Source of the DNA: Phytophthora quininea | Taxonomy: Eukaryota; Oomycota; Peronosporomycetes; Peronosporales; Peronosporaceae | NCBI GenBank assembly: GCA_011947345.1 | Contig: JAAVTG010000454.1 | Coordinates: forward strand, 1 to 64,000 | Length of the DNA stretch: 64,000 bases | Direction: 5' to 3' | Part shown: piece by piece, positions 32,065-41,888 of the stretch | How the letters are laid out: each line of letters opens with the position of its first letter | Numbering within the stretch: the stretch's first letter is position 1 | Made by a program: the position numbers and the translations under genes | The notes under the pieces: model-generated | The model's input: only the letters and a program-made list of their open reading frames with translations | The model's database searches: none | Told to the model about the DNA's origin: nothing

Positions 32065-34680
32065 TCACCTTTCCAGACGCCGCGCACGTTCACGTTGCCG
32101 CACCCACACTCTCTCTAGTGCTGCCACCGGCCTATGTCCACTACCCCGCCGCCGGCACTTCGACGGACACCACTCACCAGGCTCACCACGCCATCCGGGC
32201 CGGATGACACAGACACGGAGCCTCCGCGTGCAGTCGCGTGTGCACCGACACAGAGCCACCGCTGTCTGCAGCCACGGGTCCAGTCCTGCCGGCGGACCCT
32301 TCTCCACTCGTCAGAGATAGCGAAGCCCAGTCGCCAGCCGAGCTCAAACCAGCAGCCACCGTCACGGTGCCGCCCGTTGCACTAGCACCTCCACTCAAAC
32401 CGGTCACACCGCCGGACCCAGACGCGCCGGAGCTGCTGCCTCCAGACACGCTCACAGACCCGCCAGAGTCGCCAGCGTCGCCACCGCCGACGCGCAACGG
32501 TCCACTGGGTCCTCTCATCGATGAGCCAGACGTGATCGAGACCAAGCCAGACGAACCGTCATCCGTCGGACCGCTCGACAGCGACACGGACCCACTGACG
32601 GCGCTGCCTGTGCCGGCGTGAGAACGCACTACCACCGTGCCGCTCTCGGTCGATACGCCCTCGCCGCTGACGATCGTCACATTGCCACCGGTCGACGCGT
32701 TGGACGCGCCGCCAACCACAGAAATGCCAGAGCCTTCTCCGCTTCCAGACGAACCCCTGGATACGTCGATGGACCCAGCACGAGTCTCGCCGGACCCGCT
32801 CGCGATTCCGACAGACCCACTCGAGACACTACTAGCACTCGTGCTCACAGCGACATCGCCACTCGATCCACCCGACACCACGCCGGTCGACACGATCACG
32901 TTGCCACTAGTCGAGGCGCCGACGCCGCTGGTCACAGACACAGACCCACCGGCACTCGCATCAGACGACCCGGCCTCAACCGACACATCGCCTCCGTCGC
33001 CTAGCGCGTTCGGAGACCCCACGATCTTCACTTTCTGTGCAGGAGACGAGCTCCTCACAGCGCCGCCGCGCAGCTCCACATCGCTGCCAACCGCGACGCT
33101 GTCGCCTTGGATGATGCGCAGGCCACCGCCGGAGCCGCTACGGACGGCCACACTGCTTCCGGCAACACCACTCCCGGAAGCACCACTAGCGATTGTCACG
33201 TCACCTCCGGAGCCGTCCGTCGACGACCCGCCAGACACACTGACCGAGCCTCCCAAGCCGCTTGACTAAGATAATCCGCCGCTCACCTTAACGGAGCCGG
33301 CATCTCCCGTCAACGTGTTGCCACCGGCCACTGTGATGGTGCCTCCATCCCCAGCACCACCACTAGACCCGCCGACCACATCCAGCGCGCCGCCGTTCGA
33401 GCTGGCGCTAGACCCGCTCGCCACACTCACAGCGCCGGACGCGCCAGCCACAGTTTCCCCAGACACCAACGACACCGCGCCAGAAACCGACGCGCCACTC
33501 GATGCAGCGCTACCAACAGACACAGCGCCGCTCGAGACGCCGCCGCTCGAGACGCCGCCGCTCACCACGGACACGACACCTCCCGTCGACGAGCTGCTAG
33601 AGCCTCCCGACACCGACACGTTGCCGGCCGTTCCGCCTGCAGAGCCAGACGCCACAGACACATTTCCACTGAAGCTCGACGAAGAAGGCCCCGACGACAC
33701 ACTCACGTCGCCCGAAGCCGCGTCCGCGGACTCACCGCTACTGACCGACACGGCGCCGCTCGGACTATCCCCGTCAAACTCACACCGGTCGCAACACGCA
33801 CGGAACCACTTCCGAGCAAACCGGCGCTAGAAGAGATAGCCACACGGCCGCCCACACCAGCGCCACTCATGCCGCCGTCGAGAGAAACACCTCCCCGATG
33901 GTCGGGCCAGACGAACCCACGCCGCCAGACAGAGAGACGCCGCCAGCTTCGCCCGAGGATCCACTCAAAGGCCCGCCGCGCACGTTCCGTTGCCGCCACC
34001 CACACTCTCTCTAGTGCTGCCACCGGCAGCTATGTCCACTACCCCGCCGCCAGCACTGCGACGAACACCACTCACCAGGCTCACCACGCCATCCGGGCCG
34101 GATGACATGAAGCCTCCGCGTGCATTCGCGCGGCCGGTTGAGCCGCCGCGGATGCACGATGTCGAAAGACCGCTCGCGACGAGTATGTCGCCGCTTGAAG
34201 CGCTGGAGCTGTCCCCAGACACCACCGACAGTGTCCCTGACGCGCCGTACACCGCGCTGCCCTTGCAAACACTGATGTTGCCACTAGCGCCTGACCTTGC
34301 CGCAGCCCCGCTCCCAATATCGATAAAACCACTGGCAGCGTCTGCGGCACTCGAGCCACTCTGCAACGTCACAGAGCCGCCCACAGAATCACCGCCACTG
34401 TGGCCACCATGCACCGACACAGAGCCGCCGCTGTCTGCAGCGCTGGAGCCGCCGACCACAGCCACGGACCCAGACGTGCTGCTTGCAGAGCCACCGCTTC
34501 CCATCGTCACACTGCCAGACGCGCCGTTGACCGACGCACCAGGCTAATTCGCATCCGCAGCAGACGTGCCCGCGCGACGCTAGCGTCACACCAGACTCCA
34601 CATCACCCGCGTTCGGGCCACCTGAAGTGCCTCCCCTCCCTCTCACTCGAGCGACGCTTGCTGCCGGGTCCATCGACACT
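32065..34680 (-). CDS. Gly/Ser-rich repetitive protein region (beta-roll-like), fragmented
   Basis: On the minus strand the translation is a long run of short Gly/Ser/Val units such as GGSVSVSGGSS, GGDVTIASG, GNVTIVSGEG and SGALRVGGG, spread over open frames 34679-34389, 34510-33965, 33751-33266 and 33256-32183. The alternation of small and beta-branched residues with paired Gly suggests a beta-solenoid or beta-roll. No signal peptide or enzyme motif is visible. Frame changes are frequent, so it may be one long protein with indels or a decayed gene. It is transposon cargo. Function unknown. Confidence 0.5.
32081..32240. repeat. Imperfect ~150-bp direct repeat, copy 1
   Basis: Matches 33976-34130 closely, including CTCTCTAGTGCTGCCACCGG and CACCACGCCATCCGGGCCGG. 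Both copies lie inside the Gly/Ser-rich region about 1.9 kb apart. Confidence 0.75.
33976..34130. repeat. Imperfect ~150-bp direct repeat, copy 2
   Basis: Second copy of the repeat at 32081-32240, differing by scattered substitutions and small indels. It suggests internal duplication of the cargo. Confidence 0.75.
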
Positions 34681-34874
34681 GCCTGCCCAGTGGGCAGAAA
34701 CTTTGTCGAAGGTCCGAGTCAGATGACTAGAACCTTTTGTTTTGAATGCGGAAGCTCGTTTAAAATTATATTAGAAATAGAAGGATGAACTCGCTGTCGT
34801 TGTAGTTCACACCTGTTATCCTTCGTATTCAAATGCAACACTGGATCTGTTTCTGCAGGATCAGTTAGATTTTT

Positions 34875-34993
34875 TATATCGAGTCGATCCGATCGAATCG
34901 GATCCGATCGGATTCAATCGATAAAAATCGATAATCGGTATGGACCAATCGAATCGGTCAGAAGGTACAGATCGATCAATCCGATCTGGTCGA
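34875..34993. repeat. Right subterminal GATCC/GATCG repeat cluster
   Basis: CGATCCGATCGAATCGG and related pentamers lie immediately inside the right terminal repeat and mirror the left cluster. Confidence 0.7.
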
Positions 34994-35006
34994 TTACCCA
35001 ACTCTA

Positions 35007-35014
35007 ATTTTAAT
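35007..35014. repeat. hAT target-site duplication, right
   Basis: ATTTTAAT, identical to 27406-27413. It lies in the former spacer between the phosphoesterase and CENP-X. Confidence 0.92.
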
Positions 35015-35085
35015 AGTGTGCATGTTCTCGAATATAGTAATACTATTTTGAGGAATAATACTATTTATCACTTTTCTTAATACAT

Positions 35086-37527
35086 GTAGAAGAGCTGTTC
35101 GTTCGACTGCTTTTGGCTCGGGGTCGGAGAAATATCGCTTCCAGCTTTGCAGCGTGTATGTTCCGACATTGTCCACGGTCCATTGAAGCACTCGCGCCCG
35201 TCGATCGAAGCTGGAGAGTCCGTAGGCTTTACTCAGTCCGATTCCGCCGCCGTAGCAGAGCTGGATGTCTTGGCGCTGGTAACAACACTCGTTGACGTGG
35301 TCGTGGCCCACGAAAACAGCCTTCACGTCCCCCATCTCAACGAGAGCCGAGAACAGGCCGCAGTTCACCTCGGAGCTCGTGGGGTCTTCATTCTCTTCAC
35401 CGTGGGCGGAGGTCACCAGCGCATACTCTGGCAGCGGAATGGGAAAGAACATCATCGCCGGCACAGTCGATCTGTTGACTTCTTCAGCTGCGTGGGACGA
35501 CGCCAGCTCGCGGTAGAAATTGATCTGGGACTCTTTGATCCAGTCGTGGCCTGCAGGATCACTAACCAGAGGATACGTCGCGTTATCGATCTGGGCGTGG
35601 GAGTCGAGGAAGTACATGTGGAAGACGGTGTCTCCCTCGTCCCCCAAGGGCCCTTAGCAGGAGCCACGACATTGACTTCGTAGTTTCCAACGCCATCAAC
35701 CCCGCGAGGGCCATATTTCAGGTGTGAGTAGTTCTTTCCGGCCGTCATCAGATCCAGCATGTCCTCTTCTGAAAACCCTCCGTCGCTGTCGGAATCGCCG
35801 AATACTGCAGCCCACGGGATGCCGCGACTTTCAACACGCTGCGTGAAAATGTCGATCGCGCGGGTGTGGTTGGTGGCCTTCGATGTGTCCACGTTGTCGC
35901 CCGAGAAGACCACAAAGTCTGGCTGCTCAATGTCAAGCAGCTCGTCAAGGAACGCGATCGTAAGTGCCTCGCGGCACGAGTTGTACAGCGGATCGCTTGT
36001 TGACGTCCCGGAGCCTCCCTTTAATTGCTGTGCAATTACCGCAGCGGCCCTCAGAACGCTTGCTCGGTATGGACCGGTTGGTGGTGGGTTCGAGCACGGA
36101 TAGTCTGGGTCGCCGGTGAGATACAAGTCCGCAATCTGCACCACCCGAAAGGATAGTTCGGTATTGTTCAAGATGGCCTCCACCGTTGAGGATATCTCCT
36201 CATCACTACCCCCAGAGCCTTTGGCGCTATCCATTGACGACAACAAGGCCGAGGGCTCAAACCATCTCGCCATGAAAAATGAGTGCAGTTGTCCTGTGTT
36301 CTCATCGCCAACAACCTGCCAGTTTCCAGGGATCACTGTCGAGATGTTGACGTTCGATGCTTCTGCTTCCGACGTCTGATACAGCGACAACTCGGCCACG
36401 TACGGCGACGAAGACGTTGTCAAGAGCGTGTCGTTCCTGTCCTCGCTCTTCAACTCCACCGCCCTCCATTCGGCGCATAACTTAATTGGATTAGCCACCC
36501 GGCCTCCGATAATTTCCGTGCTGGTCGTATCTTGGTCGGCCACGGGGCATGCTTCGTTTGGAAGAACGACAGTGAGATTAACCAAGGCGGTGACCGAGTC
36601 ACTAGAGTTTGCCGGTGGTCTCAGCACACAAACGATAACGTCATTCGAACTGGCAGTGATACTCGCTGCTTGTGATGATTTCTCCACAAAGCCTGACACT
36701 TCCCATTGACCTGCCGGGTCTTGTCTGTCACACGTAAACAAAATACCCGTGTTGGCGACATTGCTGACCAACTTAAGCCCGAGAATCGGCCGCACAGGAT
36801 AGCGAACACTCATAAACACGCTGGGGTCCTCTAACTGCATCTTTAGGTCGACGGGCCACGTAATCCATCCCGGAGCATCGTGGTTATAAAATTCTTCCGT
36901 CGTCGTCATGAGGTCGACAACATAGTTGTGGGAATCGAAAGCTTCTCTTGCAGTCGCGTACGCCACACACACAAAACACCCGAGCTCGGGTTTGAAAGTG
37001 CGTCCAGGTTCACCGGGCAATGAGAGGCGTTCGCTACGACTACAAGCCGTTCCAGAACTGCGATTTCATCCAGATTGGCCGTCACAGCGTTTGCTGGTCC
37101 GTGTAGGCTTTGCTGCATGCACAAGTAGTAGTAATGTGGACCTCCGTACAACGAAGTTACCCAGTGAACACCCGTCGGGATCCACCCGTACTGGCACCCC
37201 TTCTTGGCATCGCCGTCCGTTGCCGCGCTCGCCAACTCACGTTCGTGACAGCTACACGCGGTAATATCAATGTCGTCGAGTAGTTGGGCTCCCCTCGTCA
37301 TTGAATGCAGGGACAATCGCCTTTGCCACCGACACGATCGCCGCAACTACTCCGATTATCACTGCCATTGTTACTAGCAGACAGAACCCGCAGCAGAGAT
37401 GGCAGCGGTTTACTTTGATTGCCCTCCAGGGTGGACGCGTCGATTTTTCCCCCTGTTGCTCGGGTACTGGAGTCGTTGTGCTTTCTTGATTCTTAGGTGG
37501 CACCACTGCCATTGTTCGCAGCTCCAT
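35086..37527 (-). CDS. Membrane-anchored calcineurin-like phosphoesterase, copy B
   Basis: Near-identical to copy A from the position matching A 7225 to the gene end, with the same motifs (VVQIADL, FVVFSGDNVD, GDSD in place of GNHD, VFVGHDHVNECC). The first ~90 residues differ clearly: Pro/Lys-rich, then a different membrane segment (LLVTMAVIIGVVAAIVSVA). Start chosen at 37527 (Met-Glu-Leu-Arg-Thr-Met), matching the start used for copy A. Frame changes: near 37270 and 37235 (loss of a C), 36985, and the shared G-run break near 35645. As called, the last frame continues past the likely stop and ends in the TAA of the hAT terminal repeat, because CCCC replaces CCC in the tail. Confidence 0.7.
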
Positions 37528-38074
37528 TACTGGATTTCGTAAATGATGTCGTCTTAGTGTCCTGCTGTCCTGGTGAGTTTTGAAACTAAAGGCAATCAAG
37601 GGATAACAGACGCAGAAACGACCAGGTTAACCCTTTGACCAGAAATTACGGCAGGTTGGAAGTTATCACACAGTTCCTTCCAAACAGGATTCACATGTCA
37701 AAACCATCCTCCAACAACAATTCGCTGATCGAGAGATCCCTCACAAGAGAGGTAGAAGTCCGAGTTAGAGATGAGCTCTGTACAAGATTTTGGTTCCCTT
37801 ACCTGAGAGGCCATCTGTATGGGGAGCTGTTGATTTACGAGCCCAGTCAAGAAAGAGAGGTGACAAAGGCTTTTGCCAAGCTCCCTCTCGAGTTGTTCGG
37901 ACAGTGAGAAGCGGCTTACATATCAAAACCATCCTCCAAACTGAGGAAAAGCCACGTGCACGCGAGTCAGCAGTTTCGTTAGGGGTAACGATAACGACTG
38001 CATTTTTCCTCTTGTGCGCCAGCACAAGCCAAGTTTCTCGTTGCCAAGCACCTCCGCCTGCTGCATTTTCACTC
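37528..38074. other. Intergenic, nothing firm
   Basis: About 550 bases. An open frame at 37635-37907 (+) has no recognisable family and is not called. A short repeat (TCAAAACCATCCTCCAA) occurs at about 37697 and 37924. Confidence 0.4.
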
Positions 38075-39401
38075 ATGATGAAGTTCCTCCTCCCGACTTT
38101 CTTCTCAGCGCTAGCCTTGCTGTCAGGTACCGACGCCCTCAATGTCAAGATGCCCGGTGTCAACTACAACACTCGAAAGGGACCGGACTGGGCCCCGACA
38201 ACCAAAAGTGCAAGTCTGCTTCGGAGGTGCAGAAAGACATGTACGCGCTCAAGGGTATCACCGACAAGGTCCGCATCTACTCGTTGGTCGACTGCGACCA
38301 AGCGACTCTCGTGCTCCCTGCTGCCAAGAATGCCGGTCTCAAGGTGCACCTGGGTATCTGGACCACCAACAGCCACGACTATCTGCTTCAGGAGAAGAGC
38401 AAGCTCGCCGCGTTGATCGACAGTGGCCTTGTGGACGGCAACGTCGTTGGCTTGCACGTCGGCAGTGAGACCATCTACCGCAAGGAGATCACGGCAGGCA
38501 CCGCCATCAGTTACATGAGGGAGATCCGCGACTACATCCGTGGTCGCGGTCTGCAAACTCCCGTGGCGATCGCTGACGTCGTCGACATCTACTACGCCAA
38601 CCCGCAACTGATCGACGCATGCGACTACATCAGCGTGAACCAGTTCTCCTTCTGGGAGAAATCCGACGTCAACGAAGGTGCTGCTGTCATGCTCGACCGT
38701 CTCAGGAACCTTCGTATTTCAGCCGCCAAGAAAAACAAGAAGATGGTCATCTCGGAGGTGGGCTGGAGCTCCGGGGGTTCGGACCCTGCCGCTGGTGTGG
38801 CTTCCCCGCCAACCAGGCCAAGTTCTTCTCCGACTTCTTCCAGATGGCTCGCTCGCACAACTTCGACTACTATTGGTACGTCGCCTTCGACTCCAAGTGG
38901 CGCGTGTCGAACGGAGGCAAGGAAGTCGAGGCGGACTTTGGGGTATTCCAGGAGGACGACACCATCAAGAGCAACTTCCAAAACCTCACCATCGGCTGGA
39001 AGGACCCGCGAGTGATCCGCAACCCCAAGACCAGTCGCTTGCTCTCCGAGAACAACGGCACCGTCTACATGTCGACCAAGTCGAGCGACTGGCTGGTACA
39101 GGAGCAACAGGTCTGGTTCTTCGACTCTGCGACACAGCAGGTCCGCTCCAAGAGCAGTGATCGCTGTCTGGACGCGTACCAGGCTTGGAATGGCGGCATC
39201 GTGCACGTGTACCGCTGCATGGACAACGAGGGCAACCAGAAGTGGACGTTTGAGATCTCGACGGGCAAACTCAAGCACGCGGTGCACCAGGGCTTCTGTC
39301 TGGACATGGACCCGGCCCAGAACTACAAGGTGCAGCTCTACGGCTGCTCCCCCAACAACCCCAACCAGCAGTGGGCGGTGATCGGCCCCGCGAGCATCTA
39401 A
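38075..39401 (+). CDS. Secreted GH17-type glucanase with C-terminal ricin-type (CBM13) domain
   Basis: A signal peptide (MMKFLLPTFFSALALLSG) is followed by a GH17-like barrel: VKMPGVNYNTRKGPDW, VRIYSLVDCDQA, the acid/base region GLHVGSETIYR and the nucleophile region MVISEVGWSSGGSD. From about 39050 a ricin-B/beta-trefoil module has QxW-type repeats (SSDRCLDAYQAWNGG, NEGNQKWTF, NPNQQWAV). Expected action is on beta-1,3-glucan of its own wall or of hosts and fungi; the trefoil probably binds carbohydrate. The acid/base motif reads GSE where GH17 usually has GNE. Frame changes near 38195 and 38810 are at C runs and fit undercalls. Confidence 0.8.
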
Positions 39402-39576
39402 GCGCCTTCAGCGTCGTACATGTAGTTTCTCTTAGCGAAAACTGAAGTTTTAGAAACGCAACAGAATTTGGCTTGTGCTTTGTATGGCGCTAGTTCAACC
39501 ACGAACTAAATCATGCGGTACTCGCGTTTCATTCAAGGTTTGTCTTGCTGCAGTTCACGTGTATCAATCGTCAAGC

Positions 39577-40546
39577 ATGACGCAGCAGCTCCGCCACGTG
39601 CTGGTCATCGGCTCTGTGAACGCCGACATCGTCGTCGAGATCGACCGCCTGCCGGTGCGCGGCGAGACGCTGGCGGCCAATAAGCCCGACACGGGCAACT
39701 TCTTCCCGGGCGGCAAGGGCAGCAACCAGGCGGCGGCTGCCGCTCGCATCATCGGCGCCAACCACCCGTCGCTCTGCGCCAAGTTCGCCGGCCAGTTCGG
39801 CAACGACACACGGCGGGGCGCTGGCCGAGGCCCTGCACGGTGTCGGGGTCGACACGCAGCTGTCGGGACACCCCAACTGTCCGTCGGGCCAGGCGTTCGT
39901 GTTCGTGTACCCGGACGGGGACAACTCGATCGTGATCGTCGGCGGCGCCAACGCCGCGTGGCCCGAGACGCTGCCGGCGGCTCTGACCGAAGCCATCAAG
40001 ACGGCGGCAATCGTGCTGCTGCAGTGCGAGATCCCGGCGCGGATCAACGCTCTGGTGGCCAAGACGGCCGCCGAGACGGGCGTCCCCGTCATGTTCGACA
40101 CGGGCGGCGAGGACACGCCCATCCCGGCGGACGTGCTGCCCCACTTGACCTACGTCTGTCCCAATGAAACGGAGCTCGCTCGTCTCACCAAGCGCGAGGT
40201 CAACAACAAGGAAGAAGCCATTGCAGCGGCGAGGTTCCTGCAAGAACAAGGCGCCAAGAATGTGCTGGTCACTCTGGGCTCGGAAGGATCGGTGTTCGTC
40301 CCTGCGGACGGCTCCGAGGTGACCCACCAGCGCTGCTTCAAGGTCGACAAGGTCGTTGACACCACCGGGGCCGGCGATTGCTACCGCGGTGCGTTCGCCG
40401 TCGCGTTCGCAGAGGGTCGTGAGATCCAGGACTGCATGGCTCGTGCCGCTGCGGCTGGAGCTCTGTGCGTCCAACGTGCCGGTGCACTGCCCAGCCTGCC
40501 GTCCGGTGAGGAAGTGGTGGAGTTCCTCAAGACGAGCGGGTTGTAG
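39577..40546 (+). CDS. Ribokinase-like PfkB sugar kinase, copy 1
   Basis: Phosphorylates ribose or a similar sugar with ATP. It shows the PfkB N-terminal signature region (GSVNADIVVEIDRLPVRGET, then FFPGGKGSNQAAAAARIIGA) and the C-terminal active-site motif DTTGAGDCYRGAFA with the catalytic Asp. Length near 320 residues is normal. One frame change near 39815 sits next to a short G run (GCGGGGCGC). It is a tandem paralogue of 40903-41874 but has markedly higher GC at third positions. Confidence 0.85.
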
Positions 40547-40902
40547 AGCAGATAGCGCTTAGTTTTGTTAGATGTGTGCACGTCGGACTGCTGAATAAAA
40601 ACCATCAGACTTGTGCGATAACTGTGAGTCGCGTTCCCATGCCATATCCCAACGTCACTGCACAGCACGGTGCGTGTTTTCCGGCGCAGTGCTAACAGCT
40701 TCAACTCGTTGTTATCTGAATGCCCTTGCAGTTCTGTGGTGTAATGCCAGGCAAGTTAGCATTCGCGCGCTTGCCTCAGTCATCACCTCATACAGCAAGT
40801 TTTCCCCACCTTGTTCAACCACTTTCCGAGACCGACATAGTTCTCAAACCATTGTCACTTGAGAATTAGCCACCTTCAGCCCAAGTACAAGACCTCAAGA
40901 CC

Positions 40903-41874
40903 ATGACGCAGACTCACGGCATCATCCTGATTGTTGGCTCCGTTGGCGCCGACTTTTTCGTTGACATTGACCGCCTTCCGGTCCGTGGAGAGACCCTGGC
41001 TGCCAACAAACCCGACACTGGAAACATCTTCCCTGGCGGTAAAGGTGGCAATCAAGCCGCTGCCGCCGCCAAGATTCTCGGCGCCAAGCATCCGTCGTTG
41101 GCGGTCAAATTTGCTGGCCAAATTGGCAACGACTCGCACGCTGGGATGATATTGGACGCTCTCCACGGCGCTGGCGTTGATACGTCTCTTTCAGGTCGAC
41201 CGGAATGCCGATCAGGCCAAGCGTACGTGTTCGTCTTCCCAGATGGAGACAACTCAATCGTCATCGTCAGCGGTGCCAACGCTGCGTGGCCGGAGCAGCT
41301 TCCAGCTGAATTGACGAAGGCCATCCAGAGCGCCGCCATTGTGCTGGTACAATGTGAAATCCCCTCTCGTGTCAACGCACTCGTCGCGAAAACTGCAGCC
41401 GTGACCAAAGTGCCCGTCATTTACGACACTGGAGGCGATGACTACCCGATTCCAGCGGAGATCTTGCCGCTCTTGACGTACGTCTGCCCCAACGAGACCG
41501 AACTCGCTCGGCTGATGAAGCGTCCAGTGAACAATACCGAGGGTGCTATCGCCGCGGCGAGACTGTTGCAGCAACAAGGTGCGAAGAATGTGCTGGTCAC
41601 CTTGGGGTCTTACGGATCCGTTTTTGTCCCTGCCGATGACTCCGAAGTGATCCACCAAAGTGCCTTCAAGGTGGACAATGTGGTCGACACAACTGGAGCT
41701 GGAGACTGCTACCGCGGGGCTTTCGCAGTGGCGTTTGCTGAAGGTCGCTCGGTCCAGGACTGCATGGTTCGTGCGTCTGCTGCTAGTGCTTTGTGCGTCC
41801 AAAAATCCGGTGCTCTGCCGAGTCTGCCGTCGGGTGATGAGGTCACGGAGTTCCTGAAGGCCAACGGCTACTAG
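40903..41874 (+). CDS. Ribokinase-like PfkB sugar kinase, copy 2
   Basis: 323 residues, intact. It has the same signatures as copy 1 (PGGKGGNQAAAAAKILGA; VCPNETELARL; DTTGAGDCYRGAFAVAFAEG). It lies 356 bases downstream of copy 1 on the same strand, so the pair arose by tandem duplication. Its codon use is much less GC-biased than copy 1, so the two have followed different base-composition or expression histories. Substrate not resolved between ribose and related sugars. Confidence 0.88.
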   Translation: MTQTHGIILIVGSVGADFFVDIDRLPVRGETLAANKPDTGNIFPGGKGGNQAAAAAKILGAKHPSLAVKFAGQIGNDSHAGMILDALHGAGVDTSLSGRPECRSGQAYVFVFPDGDNSIVIVSGANAAWPEQLPAELTKAIQSAAIVLVQCEIPSRVNALVAKTAAVTKVPVIYDTGGDDYPIPAEILPLLTYVCPNETELARLMKRPVNNTEGAIAAARLLQQQGAKNVLVTLGSYGSVFVPADDSEVIHQSAFKVDNVVDTTGAGDCYRGAFAVAFAEGRSVQDCMVRASAASALCVQKSGALPSLPSGDEVTEFLKANGY

Positions 41875-41888
41875 AGGAGATCCACGTA

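Larger units (their letters stand above)
27414..35006 (-). mobile_element. 7.6-kb composite hAT DNA transposon
   Basis: Perfect 13-bp terminal inverted repeats (TAGAGTTGGGTAA at 27414-27426 and its complement at 34994-35006) and 8-bp duplications define the ends exactly. Contents from left to right: subterminal GATC-rich repeats, a partial eEF3 copy (+), a hAT transposase (-), an internal GATC-rich cluster, a Gly/Ser-rich repeat region (-), and the right subterminal repeats. hAT elements typically make 8-bp duplications, and the transposase fits. The strand is given by the transposase. Confidence 0.92.

Noticed and set aside
32238..33830. Long Pro/Thr/Asp-rich plus-strand open frames opposite the Gly/Ser region
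   Set aside because: They are the antisense of the Gly/Ser repeat. The minus strand gives the more regular periodic protein pattern, so I call that strand.
34994..35085. Extended C-terminus of phosphoesterase B running to the TAA in the transposon end
   Set aside because: One extra C in the tail creates this reading; with three Cs, as in copy A, the frame stops at the TAA near 35086. I treat the extension as not native.
37635..37907. 90-residue open frame between phosphoesterase B and the GH17 gene
   Set aside because: No recognisable domain, no initiator-like motif nearby, and composition like the surrounding spacer.
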